The notes: generated from the letters alone by a model not told the origin. Shown: positions 44,148 to 53,680, counted from the first letter of the stretch. The stretch is 64,000 nt of DNA from Marinomonas pollencensis (GCF_003387375.1 NZ_QUNG01000010.1:1-64000), one strand, 5' to 3'. Translations and numbers: made by a program.

Positions 44148-44552
44148 CTAAGCCCCTAATAATGGTAAATGCCTAACTTTCTTATACTTAAGCGAAAGTT
44201 CAATACAGTGCCGTAATATGGTTGTAGGCATAGGTTCGCTGAGCCGCAACACAATTGCTCTGTTTCCCTGAAATTCGAGATCATTTGAATATAGCTCCCG
44301 AAAAGTGTCTACAAGTTTGGTTTTACAATTAAAATATATAAAGTAACTATCTGGTGATTTTTGTTTCCAGTCAAAGCGTACCGTACTACCTGTTTTTACA
44401 AGATAACTAGGCTCACCCCATTTAAGAGTTTCTTCCACCTCACCTAAATTTTGCTCATGAACAATGTCGAGCACCAACGAACGAAGTTCCAGCAATATGC
44501 TTTTTGCATGTTCAGGGTAACCATCAAATTTTTTTCGAACTGCAAGTTGCAT
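44148..44552 (-). CDS. DUF1801 (YdhG-like) family protein
   Basis: 134 residues. LKWGEPSYLVKTGSTVRFDWK and YFIYFNCKTKLVDTFRELYS are typical of DUF1801 proteins (a small SCP-like/ribosome-associated fold of unknown function). It is the first intact cassette at the right (5') end of the array. Confidence 0.85.
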   Translation of the reverse strand: MQLAVRKKFDGYPEHAKSILLELRSLVLDIVHEQNLGEVEETLKWGEPSYLVKTGSTVRFDWKQKSPDSYFIYFNCKTKLVDTFRELYSNDLEFQGNRAIVLRLSEPMPTTILRHCIELSLKYKKVRHLPLLGA

Positions 44553-44569
44553 CATAAGCCTCCCTATTC

Positions 44570-44626
44570 ATATAACAATTAAGGGTTATACGGCAGCGTA
44601 GCTGCGGCTATAACCCACTGTTGAAC
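44570..44626 (-). other. attC site 17 (57 bp), array 5' end
   Basis: ATATAAC and GTTGAAC flank the same core as sites 4 and 14. It is followed by repeat copy 3 and then ordinary chromosome. No attI or integrase gene is seen beyond it. Confidence 0.8.
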
Positions 44627-45005
44627 GGCTGCGTGCTATATAGGGGATTTGCTTTTTTCATGGTGGGACGTCCCTGTTAAATAACTCGCTTAATACCAAA
44701 GATTGTTTGGACTATGCCGCTTCAGATCGTCTTTGATCGCCGCTATGTTGGTTCTTTACGTGCCCTTTTGTAGCGTGATTTGACCAGATAGGCAAGCGAT
44801 TACCTCAGACCTTATGACCTGATCTGTTTTTATACTCTGATCTCGCTAAGCGCTAACCCTAACTGCCATGGCAGCATGATTCGAACCCGCTCTATCTCCT
44901 TACTCGCAGATACATCACAGTACTCTCGCCACAAGCAGAGCAGGATTTATCAGGACAGGCATGCTAAGAACATCGAAAACGCTGGGGTCTTAAGGTGCCT
45001 GTCCC
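44627..45005 (-). repeat. Cassette-borne repeat element, copy 3
   Basis: Same sequence as copies 1 and 2 up to GGTGCCTGTCCC, but no SIR2 fragment follows; the flank is GTTAAAAGAAGCAAGTTCAAT. The attC plus element therefore spread as a unit, or the cassette end was lost by recombination. Confidence 0.7.
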
Positions 45006-45124
45006 GTTAAAAGAAGCAAGTTCAATGATTTATCAGGACAGGCATGCTAAGAATAGGCATGCTAAGAATATCGAAAACACTGGGGTCTTAAGGTGCCTGT
45101 CCCGTTAAAAGAAGCAAGTTCAAT
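44944..45124 (+). repeat. Tandem duplication of the element's end
   Basis: GATTTATCAGGACAGGCATG ... GCAAGTTCAAT (83 bp, 44944-45026) is followed directly by a second copy of 98 bp (45027-45124), which itself contains an extra repeat of AGGCATGCTAAGAAT. Each unit carries GGACAGGCA and TGCCTGTCC in inverted orientation. Confidence 0.85.
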
Positions 45125-45564
45125 CGGTGTTTTCGATGAGGTAGGCGACAGGTGTGAAGAAGTGCCGAAGAGAAACGCCGGTTGGACTGGATGATCTTCA
45201 GGTGACGGTCCAGCAGTGAGGTCGAGGTCAGGTCAAAGCCCTTTTTGAAGCTGTGTTTCTAGCTACAATAAGGTCTGTATGGCAAAAAGAGGTTCGACCC
45301 TGAGCAGTGCATAACGTCACCTATCATTTCGACTTTAACCGATGACTGGCTTTAGATATTCTCCAGTTACCGGCCTAAAGGCCAGCCCACAAGACAATCG
45401 TCTTAATTGAGTTATGTAGATCTAGCAAAAAGTTACCTGCTCAGCAGAGCGGAATAAAAGTCAGGTATGCAAAGCGTTTGAATGGAAGGCACAGAACCAA
45501 TAACCCCCTCCAGCTCCCCCTTGAAGTAAGGGGGAGAGAAAGGGCAAGTTCAATGCAAAAAAAT
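45125..45564. other. Intergenic stretch between the array and the cobalamin operon
   Basis: About 440 bases with no recognised gene. A palindrome CCCCCTT-GAAGT-AAGGGGG (45519-45538) lies about 30 bases beyond the cbiX stop. It may terminate the operon or be a dispersed repeat. GCAAGTTCAAT recurs at 45544-45554, matching the ends of the tandem units. Confidence 0.5.
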
Positions 45565-46797
45565 CTATTTGTGGGCGAATGCGGTTTTGGGGCAGTCGTT
45601 GTCTATTTTGTCTTTTTCTTCCGCTAGGATTTCATCGGTAAATTGTCCCATGAAGCAGCAGCAGATGCCTTCGCCTATCATGGTGCGTGGTCCCATTGGG
45701 TGGCCGATGTGTTTGTAAACCCCGTGGCTGTGGCCATGTCCGTGGTCATGTGAATGACCGTGGCTGTGGGAATGATCGTGTGTGTGTCCATGCTCATGGG
45801 AGTGACCGTGATCATGGCTGTGGTCGTGGCCATGAGAATGATGGTGTCCATGGTCATGGGCATGTTCGTGACCGTGTTCTTTATCAGAAACGGACAAACC
45901 TTGGGTGTCGTCTTGTGGGTCGACGAATTCGGCATGGTGGTGATGAACGTCTACTTCGCCTGCGGCTAAGCGGCGTTTGAAGGAGTTCATTAGGGTTTCT
46001 TCACCGGTTTGTAATTCACCTTGCATGATCTCTTCGACGCGGTTTTGGAAGGCGTCGATGACACGTGGATGGTCGCTTAGGTAAGGCGTTTGGATGAATT
46101 CAATCGCTGGGTTTTCTTTGGCGACTTTCTCCACATAGCCTTGAATACGCTTGATCAAGCGACCGGTAAATAAGAAGTAAGGCGCAACCACAATGCGTTT
46201 GTAGCCTAGCTTCATTAGGTTTTCTAAGCCGACACCCACAGATGGGTAAGTCACACCTGAGTAGACAGTGTCTGCCCAACCAAAGCCCATGTTTTCATTG
46301 ACGATGCGCGTCAATTTAGCGGCTTCGGCATTGGCGCCTGTGTCCGATGTACCACGCCCCACTACGACCAATAACGTGTCGTAGAGGTTTTCTGGTGGGT
46401 TTTCAGGGTCTAGCCCAAGTGACTCATAAATACGCGCCTGAAAGGCTTCGACCATGTCGTCTTGCAAGCCCAGCTCACGACCATAGGTAATATGAAGTCC
46501 GGCGTTCTTTTCTTCATAAGTGGTCAATACAGAAGGAATGTCGTTTTTCGCGTGTGTCGCGGCAAATAACATACCCGGAACCGCGTAAATTTCTTCAACG
46601 CCTTGGCTTAATAAACGGTTTAAGCCCATGTGGATATTCGGCGCGGAGAATTCCAAAAAGCCATATTCTACTGGTAGTTCAGGAAAGCGCTCTTTCAAGC
46701 CCTTTGCCACTAAGCCAAATTCGCGCTCTGCGTCTTTGTCACGGCTTCCGTGACCACAAATCATAATGCCCTTTTTGGCTTGCTCTGTATTGCTCAT
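45565..46797 (-). CDS. cbiX: CbiX-type sirohydrochlorin cobaltochelatase with His-rich tail
   Basis: 410 residues. Two chelatase halves (1-130 and 140-265) carry ICGHGSRDKDAEREF and VVVGRGTSD. CbiX inserts Co(II) into sirohydrochlorin. Residues about 285-365 hold some 31 histidines, mostly in HDHGHSHEHGH-like repeats, a likely metal store or delivery segment. A C-terminal CCCFMGQF cluster may bind a metal or Fe-S centre. It is the last gene of the cobJ-cobM-cobW-cobN-cbiX operon. Its presence beside CobN is unusual because the two chelatases insert cobalt at different stages. Confidence 0.85.
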   Translation of the reverse strand: MSNTEQAKKGIMICGHGSRDKDAEREFGLVAKGLKERFPELPVEYGFLEFSAPNIHMGLNRLLSQGVEEIYAVPGMLFAATHAKNDIPSVLTTYEEKNAGLHITYGRELGLQDDMVEAFQARIYESLGLDPENPPENLYDTLLVVVGRGTSDTGANAEAAKLTRIVNENMGFGWADTVYSGVTYPSVGVGLENLMKLGYKRIVVAPYFLFTGRLIKRIQGYVEKVAKENPAIEFIQTPYLSDHPRVIDAFQNRVEEIMQGELQTGEETLMNSFKRRLAAGEVDVHHHHAEFVDPQDDTQGLSVSDKEHGHEHAHDHGHHHSHGHDHSHDHGHSHEHGHTHDHSHSHGHSHDHGHGHSHGVYKHIGHPMGPRTMIGEGICCCFMGQFTDEILAEEKDKIDNDCPKTAFAHK

Positions 46798-46880
46798 TGT
46801 TTCTCTCTACTTTGTTCGACTCAGCTGGTTAATAGTCTAACGACCACCAGCACGATAACCAATGCCCTTCTGCCCAAAGG

Positions 46881-49800
46881 TCACTGGCGTTGTTCTTGCT
46901 GCTGATCTAGGTCAAGCAACAAGGATTGAATTTGTTCTCTGTGGTGTTCTGCGTTTTGCCACATACCACGCTGGATCGCTTCTAATAGGCGCTCGCCCAT
47001 TTCTTCCAGTGCGTGGGGGTTATTATCGCGCATAAACGCTTGGTTGTCTGGATCTAACAGCAAGCTGTCGGTAACTTGTTCGTATTGATAATCCGCCACT
47101 ACATCCGTAGTCGCATCGTAGGCAAACAAGTAATCAACCGTCGCGGTCATTTCAAAGGCACCTTTATAACCATGGCTTTGCATGGCTTGGATCCATTTGG
47201 GGTTTAACACCCGAGAGCGCACCACGCGGTTTAGCTCTTCTTTTAAGGTACGAATTTTCGGCGCGGTTGGGTTCGAGTGATCACTGTGATACACACTCGG
47301 CGCTTGGCCGCTAAACTCGGTGACCGCGTTGGTCATGCCCCCTTGGAACTGGTAGTAATCGTCCGAATCAAGAATATCGTGCTCGCGGTTGTCTTGGTTT
47401 TGCACCACCGCATCGAGCTGTGACAAGCGCTCTACAAAGGCCGATTTGGCCTCCACGCCTTCTCCTTGGCTGCCGTCGTCATTTGAGCCATAAGCGTAAC
47501 CGCCCCAGTTTACATAGGCTTCTGCTAAGTCAGCTTTGGTGTCCCAACAACGCTCGTCGATCAAGCCTTGCAAACCCGCTCCATAGGCACCGGGTTTACT
47601 GCCAAACACACGATAAGAAGCCTGTCGACTGGCCTGCTCTGGGCTCATACCTTGTGCCAATAAGGTGTGTTTTCTGGCTTCCACATTGGCACGAATGGTG
47701 TTGCCATTGCCCGGCTCTTCGAACTCGGCGATGGCTTGCACAGCGGCATCATAAAGGCGCATCACATTGGCAAAAGCATCACGAAAAAAGCCAGACACAC
47801 GCAAGGTCACGTCCACACGAGGTCGACCGAGTTGCATGCAGGAGAGTATTTCAAAGTCGGTAACACGGTTCGAACCCGGTGCCCAAATCGGCCGCACGCC
47901 CATTAGTGCAAAGGCTTGAGCAATGTCGTCCCCACCGGTGCGCATGGTGGCGGTGCCCCATACCGACAAGCCTAAGTCTTTCGGGTAGTCCCCTTCTTCT
48001 TGCAGGTGCCGCTGGATCAAGGCTTCCGCCGATTGCTGGCCTATCGCCCAAGCAGCGGGCGACGGAATGGCGCGATTATCCACGGAGAAAAAGTTGCGCC
48101 CTGTTGGCAAGGTATCTAACCGGCCACGGGTCGGCGCACCACTTGGCCCAGGCGGTATAAAACCACCTGCGAGTCCGGTTAATAAGGCTTGAATTTCATT
48201 GTGGGCGCTTTGTGTTAACGCCACCATCAGGCTGCGCTTACTGTGCGCTAATAGCTCTGCGGTTTGCGGCAAGCCCTGCGCTAACCCATCAAGCGGTTCA
48301 TCCCTTACCAAGTGACGCAGCACCAAGTCTTTAGCAAATAGTTCTAAACGTTCTTTCGTATCCGCATGAGTTCGCCAGTCGCCATTGCTTACGCTCTGCA
48401 AGGCTTTTGGCTGCATGCCTAACCAAGGTTTGCGGGTGCTTTGCAGTGGGTCAAAGTCGTCTTGATCCAGACCAAAATCCGCCATCAAGGTATGCAATAT
48501 GCCTTTACTGCTAATCTCGCTGCCACGGGGCAAACGCAATAAAGCCACCAAGGTATCGGCTAACTTGTCGTCTTCTGGTAGTTCCCCAAGGCGATGTAAA
48601 CCATGGCGAATTTGCGCTTCTTTGATCTCACACAGGTAAGTATCTAGGCCTTCTAGTACGCTTTCTTCCACCAGCACACCTTCTTCACTGGCTTCCACTC
48701 CGCTGAGTTCTTCTAACAAATGGCTTTCTTGGACTTTCTTTAAAATTTGTTCACGCAGCCAGGTTTCACGACGCACATCCATGCCCATGGCTTGGTAATA
48801 TTCGTCGACCAAATTTTCCAGTTCGGCCATTTCGCCATAACTTTCTGAACGGGTCATTGGCGGCATCAAATGGTCAATGATTACTGCTTGGGTACGGCGT
48901 TTCGCTTGTGCGCCTTCGCCCGGATCATTAACGATGAAGGGGTAAAAGTGCGGCATAGGGCCGAGAGCAATATCGGGCCAACATTGATCAGACAAGGCCG
49001 TGCCTTTGCCCGGCAGCCATTCTAGGTTGCCGTGTTTGCCCACATGCACAAAAGCATCGACTTTATAAACGTGTCTCAGCCAAAAATAAAACGCCAAGTA
49101 ACTGTGTGGTGGAATCAGGTCTGGGTCATGGTAATTCGCGGCGAGGTCCAAATTAAAACCTCGCGCAGGCTGAATCCCGACAAAGGTTTCTCCCAAGCGA
49201 ATGCCCGCTAGCATGATGCGACGCTGGCCGTTTTGTTCGCGGCATTTATGGTCGTCTTCTGGTGGCCCCCAACGGTCCCAAACGGCATGTTGGCAGTCTA
49301 ACGGTAGCTGGTAAAAATAATGCAGGTAGTCTTCCAGTGCCAAACTTTGCCAACAACCACGCTCGTGTAAGGTGGTTGGGTTGTTCGTTACGGCCCCCAG
49401 CAAGGCTTCTATTAACGCATTGCCATGCTCAGGAATGTCTTGAATCGGATAGCCTGCGGCTTCCAGTGCGGTTAACAAATTTACCGTCGATGCGGGGGTG
49501 TCTAACCCCACGCCATTGCCAATGCGTCCGTCTTTAGTTGGGTAGTTAGCCAGCACAAAAGCAATGCGTTTTTCCCGATTCGGTTTGTTAGCGAGCTCCG
49601 TGTAGCGCTTGGCTAACTCGGCAACAAAGTGCGCGCGTTCCGAGTGCAATTCATAACGCACCAGGTCAACTTGTGCGAGTTCGTTGTAATGGCTCAAGGC
49701 TTTGAAACTGAGCGCTCGGGTAATAATACGGCCATCCATTTCTGGCAACACGATTTGCATCGCCACATCACGACTGCGTAAGCCTTGGCTTTGCTGCTGC

Positions 49801-50747
49801 CAATCGTCTTGGGTACTACCTGATAAAACCAGTTGTAACACTGGAATCGGTGAGGCAAACGCGGACTGAAAATCGGTTGGCTCAGAAGCCAAGTCTGGGC
49901 TGCCGACTCGGTTTGCAGCAAAGCCCGTGGTGTTTAAGATGACTTTAGCTTGGGTGCGTTCAATGAGCGACTCGATCAAACCAACCGACACTGAATCTTT
50001 TAGTGAGCTGACCGCCACCGCCAGTGGCACTAGGCCTTGTTGCGACAATACCTCAATAAGGCCATCGAACATGACGGTATTGCCGCTTTGCAAATGAGAG
50101 CGATAAAACACCAAAATAGCCACAGACTGACCCGCGTGGATAGCGTGCTGATAGTCATCTTGCCATTGTAAAAAGCTGGCGGATTGGCCGGCGTGATAGA
50201 TCAAAGCATTGGGCAGTGGCGCAGGTTCTTGCCAAGGGTGTGCCTTAGCAAAATAGCGATCACCCAAAAAATAGAAGAGTTGCTGACTGTTGCTTTGCCC
50301 ACTGTCCCGAAGATAGCGCCACACACGATGGCTGTCTTCTGGTGGAGCGCTTGAAGCGTTAAATAATGCAGGGTCAGGAGTGTCGTCACCCGGTACGACT
50401 ATCAAGGTACGGCCAGGTTTGGCTCGCGACCAAGCTTGCAGTTGTTGAAAGCCATAGGTCCAATAATGCTCACCGCCAAGCAGCGAGAGTACCACTACCT
50501 GAGCCTGCTCTAGTACCTTATGCTCATACAAATCATAGGCCGCGGGTTTAACCAGCTGCATCCAGTTTGCCAAGCGCACGGTCGGCAAAGAGGCGCCCAC
50601 CGAGGTGAGCTGGTCTAGCGTACTGCCTAAAGCACCCAGTACGCTGTCTGCAGCGGCAAGTATCACCAACTGTGCCGGCGCTTGACCTAGGTCGACAATG
50701 CCTTCATCGTCGACGAATCCGCCCGGTTTGGCTGCTAATAAATGCAC
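46881..50747 (-). CDS. cobN: Cobaltochelatase subunit CobN
   Basis: 1288 residues, the size of the large subunit of the aerobic cobaltochelatase, which inserts cobalt into hydrogenobyrinate a,c-diamide with CobS and CobT. Recognisable parts include VHVGKHGNLEWLPGKGTALS (about 566-585), EPGNGNTIRANVE and DSDDYYQFQGGM. The GTG at 50747 is chosen: GGAG lies 6 bases upstream, and the protein then begins with the usual HLLAAKPGGFVDDEGIVDLG. Longer frames upstream add 14 codons without a ribosome site. It is 70 bases after cobW. Confidence 0.94.
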   Translation of the reverse strand: MHLLAAKPGGFVDDEGIVDLGQAPAQLVILAAADSVLGALGSTLDQLTSVGASLPTVRLANWMQLVKPAAYDLYEHKVLEQAQVVVLSLLGGEHYWTYGFQQLQAWSRAKPGRTLIVVPGDDTPDPALFNASSAPPEDSHRVWRYLRDSGQSNSQQLFYFLGDRYFAKAHPWQEPAPLPNALIYHAGQSASFLQWQDDYQHAIHAGQSVAILVFYRSHLQSGNTVMFDGLIEVLSQQGLVPLAVAVSSLKDSVSVGLIESLIERTQAKVILNTTGFAANRVGSPDLASEPTDFQSAFASPIPVLQLVLSGSTQDDWQQQSQGLRSRDVAMQIVLPEMDGRIITRALSFKALSHYNELAQVDLVRYELHSERAHFVAELAKRYTELANKPNREKRIAFVLANYPTKDGRIGNGVGLDTPASTVNLLTALEAAGYPIQDIPEHGNALIEALLGAVTNNPTTLHERGCWQSLALEDYLHYFYQLPLDCQHAVWDRWGPPEDDHKCREQNGQRRIMLAGIRLGETFVGIQPARGFNLDLAANYHDPDLIPPHSYLAFYFWLRHVYKVDAFVHVGKHGNLEWLPGKGTALSDQCWPDIALGPMPHFYPFIVNDPGEGAQAKRRTQAVIIDHLMPPMTRSESYGEMAELENLVDEYYQAMGMDVRRETWLREQILKKVQESHLLEELSGVEASEEGVLVEESVLEGLDTYLCEIKEAQIRHGLHRLGELPEDDKLADTLVALLRLPRGSEISSKGILHTLMADFGLDQDDFDPLQSTRKPWLGMQPKALQSVSNGDWRTHADTKERLELFAKDLVLRHLVRDEPLDGLAQGLPQTAELLAHSKRSLMVALTQSAHNEIQALLTGLAGGFIPPGPSGAPTRGRLDTLPTGRNFFSVDNRAIPSPAAWAIGQQSAEALIQRHLQEEGDYPKDLGLSVWGTATMRTGGDDIAQAFALMGVRPIWAPGSNRVTDFEILSCMQLGRPRVDVTLRVSGFFRDAFANVMRLYDAAVQAIAEFEEPGNGNTIRANVEARKHTLLAQGMSPEQASRQASYRVFGSKPGAYGAGLQGLIDERCWDTKADLAEAYVNWGGYAYGSNDDGSQGEGVEAKSAFVERLSQLDAVVQNQDNREHDILDSDDYYQFQGGMTNAVTEFSGQAPSVYHSDHSNPTAPKIRTLKEELNRVVRSRVLNPKWIQAMQSHGYKGAFEMTATVDYLFAYDATTDVVADYQYEQVTDSLLLDPDNQAFMRDNNPHALEEMGERLLEAIQRGMWQNAEHHREQIQSLLLDLDQQQEQRQ

Positions 50748-50859
50748 ATCTTCTCCGTTCTTTACTGATATTTTTCGGCGATAAACCACCCTGAGTCACC
50801 AGGGTTATCAGCAGATGCGAACAACCTTGGTGACGTATTGGGGGCTGGTTCTCGACCTG

Positions 50860-51948
50860 CTATGCGCTTAACGCATCGTGCAAAATGTTTTCAATTTGCT
50901 CTTTGTTAATGCCTTTGCCGATAAAGACCAACTGAGTCTGGCGCACTTCTTCTGGCAACCATAAACGGTCAAAGTAACGATCCAAACGCGTGCCCACGGC
51001 TTGGAAGACTTGGCGCATTGGCTTGCCATGTACCGCAGCAAAGCCTTTCACACGGAAAATATTGTGCTCTTCGATCAACTGAGTCAGAGTTTCTTGCAAC
51101 AAATCAGACGACACTTCACCCAAGGTAATCACAAAGGAATCAAAATGATCGTGGGCGTGGTCATGGTGCGCGCCATGTGCGTGGTGGTGATCGTGGTGAT
51201 TATGCACGTCATCAATACGACTTTCTGTTGCGGCATCAATGCCTAACAACATATCCAGCGCCGCTTCGCCGTTTTCGATATACACAGTTTTCACCGTGCT
51301 AGGCACTTCGTTGGTGATAATAGACTGCACCTTGGCACGGTCATTCTCATCTAATAAGTCATTCTTGCTGACCACAACAAGGTCCGCAGCACTTAGCTGG
51401 TCGTCGAGCAATTCTTGTAGGCTTGGATCATGATCCAGGCTTTCGTCTGCTTGGCGCTGAGCTTGCACTTGCTCTTCATTATTGGCAAAGCGCCCAGCAG
51501 CAACCGCAGGGCCATCCACCACGGTAATCACTGCGTCTACCGTGCAATATTCTTTAATACCCGGCCAGTTAAACGCTTGAACCAAAGGCTTAGGCAGAGC
51601 CAAGCCACTGGTTTCAATCAAGATATGGTCGATGTCTTTACGACGCGCGACTAGCTGCTCCATGACAGGCAAAAACTCTTCTTCTACGGTACAGCAGATA
51701 CAGCCATTGGCTAATTCATAAAAGCCATCGTCGCTGCGCTCACCGTTTTCTTGACCTTCTTCGCCTTCAGGGCAGTCAAGCGGGCAAGAACGCAGGATTT
51801 CGGAGTCGATGTCCAGCTCGCCAAATTCATTGACGATCACAGCAATGCGTTTGCCTGCCGCTTGTTTCAGTACATTGGACAATAAGGTGGTTTTACCACT
51901 GCCTAGAAAACCAGTAACTATGGTGGTTGGGATTTTATTAAGCTGCAT
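50860..51948 (-). CDS. cobW: CobW-family GTPase/metallochaperone
   Basis: 362 residues. The P-loop is TGFLGSGKTTLL (about 13-24), the metal motif CICCTVEEEF (near 83), and the G-domain guanine motif SKND (about 188). A His-rich insert HHDHHHAHGAHHDHAHDH (around 250) is next to the CobW C-terminal domain. CobW probably hands Co(II) to the CobN-containing chelatase. It lies between cobM and cobN in the same operon. Confidence 0.94.
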   Translation of the reverse strand: MQLNKIPTTIVTGFLGSGKTTLLSNVLKQAAGKRIAVIVNEFGELDIDSEILRSCPLDCPEGEEGQENGERSDDGFYELANGCICCTVEEEFLPVMEQLVARRKDIDHILIETSGLALPKPLVQAFNWPGIKEYCTVDAVITVVDGPAVAAGRFANNEEQVQAQRQADESLDHDPSLQELLDDQLSAADLVVVSKNDLLDENDRAKVQSIITNEVPSTVKTVYIENGEAALDMLLGIDAATESRIDDVHNHHDHHHAHGAHHDHAHDHFDSFVITLGEVSSDLLQETLTQLIEEHNIFRVKGFAAVHGKPMRQVFQAVGTRLDRYFDRLWLPEEVRQTQLVFIGKGINKEQIENILHDALSA

Positions 51949-51962
51949 AATGAATCCTGCTT

Positions 51963-52742
51963 TTATTTTTTGTCGTCTTTTCGACGATGGATTTTTCGGA
52001 ATATATGGGCCTGACTTTTATCGTAAAGATAAGAGTCCGCAAAGTCCTCAGTGTCTAGCACTTGCCCCACTAAAATAAGACTGGTTCGAGTAAACTTTTT
52101 TTCCCGAACTTTAGCAACAATATCCGCTAAGGTACCGACCACATAATCTTGGTCTGGCCAGCTGGTTCGGTAACACACGGCCACCGGACAATCAGCGCCA
52201 TAATGGGGTATCAGCTCATCGACAATTTTATGTATGCGGGTCACTCCAAGGTGAATCGCAAGGGTAGCCCCACTTTGTGCAAGCGCCGGCAAGCGCTCGC
52301 GTTCAGGGAACGGTGTTTTGCCTTCGTAGCGCGTCATGATGACAGTTTGCGATACGCCAGACAGAGTAAGCTCTTTTTTCAGCATGGCCGCAGACGCTGC
52401 CACCGCACTGACACCCGGTATCACTTGATAATCAATGTCTAAGACTTCAAGACGACGAATTTGTTCACCAATGGCGCCATATAAAGCCGGGTCACCACAC
52501 TGTAAGCGCGCTACGTCCTTGCCTTCTTTGGCCGCTTTTTCAATCACTGCTGTGGTTTCATCTAAGTTCATTTCAGCCGTGTCGTAAATCGCTTCGGCGC
52601 TGTCACGCACACTGTCGATGACTTGTGTAGGAATCAAAGACCCCGCGTACAAAACGACAGGACAGCTCTCCATGATTTTGACCGCCTTGATGGTCATCAA
52701 ATCTGGGTCACCAGGGCCTGCGCCAATAAAGTAAACCGTCAT
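51963..52742 (-). CDS. cobM: Precorrin-4 C11-methyltransferase
   Basis: 259 residues of the tetrapyrrole methylase family: FIGAGPGDPDLMTIKA start, LQCGDPALYGAIGEQ and VIPGVSAVAASAAML are the SAM and substrate loops. CobM methylates C-11 of precorrin-4 in the aerobic cobalamin pathway. It lies 14 bases before cobW and 25 bases after cobJ. Confidence 0.93.
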   Translation of the reverse strand: MTVYFIGAGPGDPDLMTIKAVKIMESCPVVLYAGSLIPTQVIDSVRDSAEAIYDTAEMNLDETTAVIEKAAKEGKDVARLQCGDPALYGAIGEQIRRLEVLDIDYQVIPGVSAVAASAAMLKKELTLSGVSQTVIMTRYEGKTPFPERERLPALAQSGATLAIHLGVTRIHKIVDELIPHYGADCPVAVCYRTSWPDQDYVVGTLADIVAKVREKKFTRTSLILVGQVLDTEDFADSYLYDKSQAHIFRKIHRRKDDKK

Positions 52743-52767
52743 CTTACTTCCTTTAATCTAGTCAGCA

Positions 52768-53544
52768 TTAAAGCTTTTTTGAATAGCCACGCGGGGTATA
52801 AATCCACTCTTTTTCGCCATTCACTATGTGTTTTGTGTCTGAGTTACCCACGCTCACCATGGTGAACATATCAACGTCTTTGGCATCTAACTGACCAAGC
52901 GTGGTAAAGGTAATCTGTTCTTCTGGGCGAGTTAGCTGACGGCCAATCATCACTGGCGTGTTGGCCGGACGATATTGCAATAAGACATCACGGGCGTGAT
53001 TTAATTGCCAGTCGCGCTTTTTCGAGACTGGGTTATAAAAAGACACCACAAAATCCCCTGCGCCGCAGGCGTGCAGTCGTTTGTCGATGGTTTCCCAGGG
53101 GGTTAATAAATCAGAAAGGGAGATAGTACAAAAATCATGACCCAGCATGGCGCCCACTCGGCTGGCGCCCGCTTGCATTGCGGAGATGCCGGGAATCACT
53201 TCGATCTCAACATCCAACCATTCAGGGTGCTCTTCTTTGCCTTGCAGTTGCAGGTCCAGCAATTCAAACACCAAGGTCGCCATGGCGTAAATTCCAATAT
53301 CACCACTGGAAATTAACGCGGTACTTTTGCCTTGTGAAGCTAAAGTTAACGCAAGACGGGCACGGCCTATCTCTTCACCTAACGGTAGGTCATGGAAAGT
53401 TTTGCCTTCACTCAACTCTCCCAACAGGTCTAAATAATAGCCGTATGCCACCCAATCAGAACAGGCTGCCAATGCTTTGGTTGCGTTTGGTGCAACCAAA
53501 CCTAAATCACCAGGGCCCATGCCCATTACAAATAGTTTGCTCAT
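52768..53544 (-). CDS. cobJ: Precorrin-3B C17-methyltransferase
   Basis: 258 residues, the same methylase fold (MGMGPGDLGLVAPNATKA, ISSGDIGIYAMA, VIPGISAMQAGASRVGAM-like loops). The C-terminal NSDTKHIVNGEKEWIYTPRGY is typical of CobJ/CbiH. It is the first gene of the operon visible here. No cobalamin riboswitch was recognised in the 130 bases upstream, so regulation is unclear. Confidence 0.92.
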   Translation of the reverse strand: MSKLFVMGMGPGDLGLVAPNATKALAACSDWVAYGYYLDLLGELSEGKTFHDLPLGEEIGRARLALTLASQGKSTALISSGDIGIYAMATLVFELLDLQLQGKEEHPEWLDVEIEVIPGISAMQAGASRVGAMLGHDFCTISLSDLLTPWETIDKRLHACGAGDFVVSFYNPVSKKRDWQLNHARDVLLQYRPANTPVMIGRQLTRPEEQITFTTLGQLDAKDVDMFTMVSVGNSDTKHIVNGEKEWIYTPRGYSKKL

Positions 53545-53680
53545 CACATCTCTTAAAAATAGTCGTGCGTTGTCATTACGCGAATCGGACTATTGTACAC
53601 GTGAACGCACTAAGATGAGATGAAAACAGACAAGGTTAACGTGAGCGTTCTTCAGGTAAATCAAAGAACTAAGCGCCCGA

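Noticed and set aside
45125-45560. Integrase remnant at the array border
   Set aside because: Translations on both strands were scanned by eye; no tyrosine-recombinase boxes were recognised.
45678-45980. Met/Thr-rich, Cys/His-rich and Val-rich frames across the His-rich part of cbiX
   Set aside because: They are other-frame readings of the CAT/CAC repeats that encode the His-rich tail.
53548-53680. Cobalamin riboswitch before cobJ
   Set aside because: The B12-box and surrounding conserved elements were not found.
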